A stretch of DNA of 64,000 nucleotides from Gaiellasilicea sp963749515 (GTDB lineage: Bacteria; Actinomycetota; Thermoleophilia; Gaiellales; Gaiellaceae). This document shows, one piece after another, positions 62,921 through 64,000 of this stretch. The position numbers were made by a program, and so were the translations under genes. Below the pieces are notes generated by a model. It was given only the letters and a program-made list of their open reading frames with translations, was not told the origin of the DNA and made no database searches. Location: positions 62,001 through 126,000 of the forward strand of contig CAVVMR010000006.1 of assembly GCA_963749515.1 (NCBI GenBank). The letters run 5' to 3'. Each line of letters starts with the position of its first letter. Positions within the stretch are counted from its first letter, which is position 1.

Positions 62921-63633
62921 AGCGAGCGCAGCAGCTCGAGCATCGCCGGCGGCCCGTCGACCACGATGTCGGCGGCTTCACGTAGCTCGGCCGGGCCCTC
63001 GGACGAGGCGACCGCGACGGTGACGCCGAGCTCGAGTGCCTGGAGGGCGTTGAACGCGTCGAGGTCGGTCGAGTCGTCCCCCGCGTAGAGCGCCCGTTCG
63101 AGGCCGCGGTCGCCGAGCAGGTGGGCCACAGCCGTCCCCTTGTGCGCACCGACCGGCGGCCGCAGCTCCAGCACCTTCCGGCCGAAGCGCGCGACGAGCC
63201 CCTCGTGGCGCGCACGGGTCGCGACCGCCTCGAGCAGCTGGAGCGCCTCGCCCTCGTTCTCAGCCCGCCGGTAGTGGAAGGTCACCGTCAGCGGCTTGCG
63301 CTCGATGTCCTCCCAGTCGATCGTCGTCGCAAAGTGCTGGAGACGGTCGCTCCACGCGGCCGCTTCCGGCTCCAGCTCGAGCCCGTGCTCGCCGACGTAG
63401 ACGAGCTCGTCGAGACCCACGACCCGCCGCGCGTCGGCGCCCGAGCGGCCGCTGATGCAGGCCACGAGTGCGTAGCGCTCGTTGAGGCGGCGCAGCTCGA
63501 CCCGGGTCTCCTCGGGGACGGCCGAATCGTGTGGGACGTCGACGATCGGGGCCAGCACGCCGTCGACGTCCAGCAGGATGGCCGTCCGCTCCGGCGCTTC
63601 GGCGAGGCGGGCGAGCAGGGAGTCGCCGTTCAC
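62917..63633 (-). CDS. otsB: Trehalose-6-phosphate phosphatase-like HAD hydrolase
   Basis: 238 residues. AILLDVDGVLAPIVDVPHDSAVPEE (motif I, Asp nucleophile with DVD), CISGRSGADARRVVG (motif II region), ELRPPVGAHKGTAVAHLL (lysine motif) and YAGDDSTDLDAFNAL (motif IV) match OtsB. It would release trehalose. No otsA is in the window. GTG 63633, the second of two adjacent GTGs, has TATCCT 6 nt upstream. Confidence 0.88.
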
Positions 63634-63651
63634 CACCCTAGGATACGAGCG
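63634..63651. promoter_or_regulatory. Compact divergent promoter (otsB / tauE)
   Basis: The 18-bp gap holds TATCCT on the minus strand (63645-63640), 6 nt before GTG 63633, and TAGGAT on the plus strand (63639-63644), 7 nt before GTG 63652. The two -10 hexamers overlap almost fully. Confidence 0.45.
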
Positions 63652-64000
63652 GTGGCGCTGAAGCTCGTTCTCATCGGCCTGGTCGCCGGCCTCTTCAGCG
63701 CCCTGTTCGGCGTCGGCGGCGGCATCGTCATCGTCCCGCTCCTGATCCTCCTCCTCGGCTTCGAGGGCCGTCTCGCAACCGGGACGTCGCTGGCCGCGAT
63801 CGGGATCACCGCCCTCGCCGGCACGATCCTCTACGCGTTCGAGGGTCACGTCCACGTGGGCCATGCAGCGCTCGTCGGCCTTCCAGCCGCCGCCGGCGCG
63901 GTCGCAGGGACGGCGTTCCAGCAGCGCGTCTCCGGCCGGGCGCTGACGCTCGCGTTCGCGGCCCTGCTCGCGGTGATCGCGATCTGGCTGCTCGTCGAAT
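63652..64000 (+). CDS. TauE/SafE-family membrane permease (3' truncated by window edge)
   Basis: 116 residues visible. LIGLVAGLFSALFGVGGGIVIVPLLILLL contains the GVGGG signature of TauE/SafE (DUF81) transporters, which move sulfonates, sulfite or other anions; further helices GTSLAAIGITALAGTILYAF and AALVGLPAAAGAVAGTAF follow. GTG 63652 has TAGGAT 7 nt upstream. The gene runs off the window. Confidence 0.88.
   Translation, partial: MALKLVLIGLVAGLFSALFGVGGGIVIVPLLILLLGFEGRLATGTSLAAIGITALAGTILYAFEGHVHVGHAALVGLPAAAGAVAGTAFQQRVSGRALTLAFAALLAVIAIWLLVE

Overview
The window is very GC-rich, uses many GTG and some TTG starts, and packs its genes with ATGA/GTGA overlaps. Gene order recF - DUF721(DciA-type) - gyrB - gyrA at the left edge is the actinobacterial origin-proximal arrangement. 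The long GyrB Toprim insert, FabZ/FabH/FabD/FabG/FabF cluster, ROK/LacI sugar ABC operons and slipin/NfeD pair fit a deep-branching Actinomycetota, most likely class Thermoleophilia (inference from content, no search run). No rRNA, tRNA, CRISPR array, transposase or prophage gene was seen. No gene-free stretch exceeds 300 bases.

Layout. 1-6.9 kb: recF (5' cut off), DUF721, gyrB, a possible bridging small ORF, gyrA, then a small MerR-like regulator. 6.9-9.0 kb (minus): nfeD-slipin membrane pair. 9.0-16.9 kb: divergent ROK regulator and a sugar import/catabolism operon (binding protein, two permeases, GH4 glycosidase, BadF-type sugar kinase, ATPase). 17-19.1 kb: secreted PGRP amidase. 19.1-24.5 kb: ECF sigma factor translationally coupled to fabZ-fabH-fabD-fabG-fabF-GNAT. 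24.5-28.8 kb: GNATs, cupin, HAD, two MshD-like double-GNAT paralogues and a zinc-ribbon arginase-fold protein. 28.8-30.6 kb: accD-accA. 30.7-33.0 kb: multidomain LigD. 33.0-35.8 kb (minus): small helical protein plus a polytopic M48 peptidase. 35.9-37.1 kb: type II NADH dehydrogenase. 37.2-40.9 kb: sulfate-type ABC operon riddled with +1 insertions. 40.9-43.3 kb (minus): Rrf2 regulator, ECF42 sigma factor and two DGPF/YCII proteins. 43.3-45.5 kb: MrfA-like helicase. 45.5-48.6 kb: TPP riboswitch and thiD-thiM-thiE-thiL. 48.6-52.7 kb: glycosyltransferase-thioredoxin (minus) facing polX-PLP decarboxylase (plus). 52.7-54.8 kb: HxlR regulator and DHA2 efflux pump. 54.9-62.9 kb: LacI regulator, amylo-alpha-1,6-glucosidase-like enzyme and a second sugar ABC operon with its own ATPase and a perfect operator palindrome. 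62.9-64 kb: trehalose-6-phosphatase-like protein and the start of a TauE permease.

Recurring themes. (1) Many transcription units start leaderless: an actinobacterial -10 hexamer lies 6-7 nt before the start codon. (2) Three divergent gene pairs are separated by only 18-21 bp with -10-like hexamers overlapping on the two strands. (3) All three ABC operons carry a strong perfect hairpin at or just beyond the end of the binding-protein gene. (4) The sulfate operon contains ten single-base +1 insertions and no in-frame nonsense change while all family motifs survive; this is the most striking anomaly, with a local sequencing problem as the main rival explanation.
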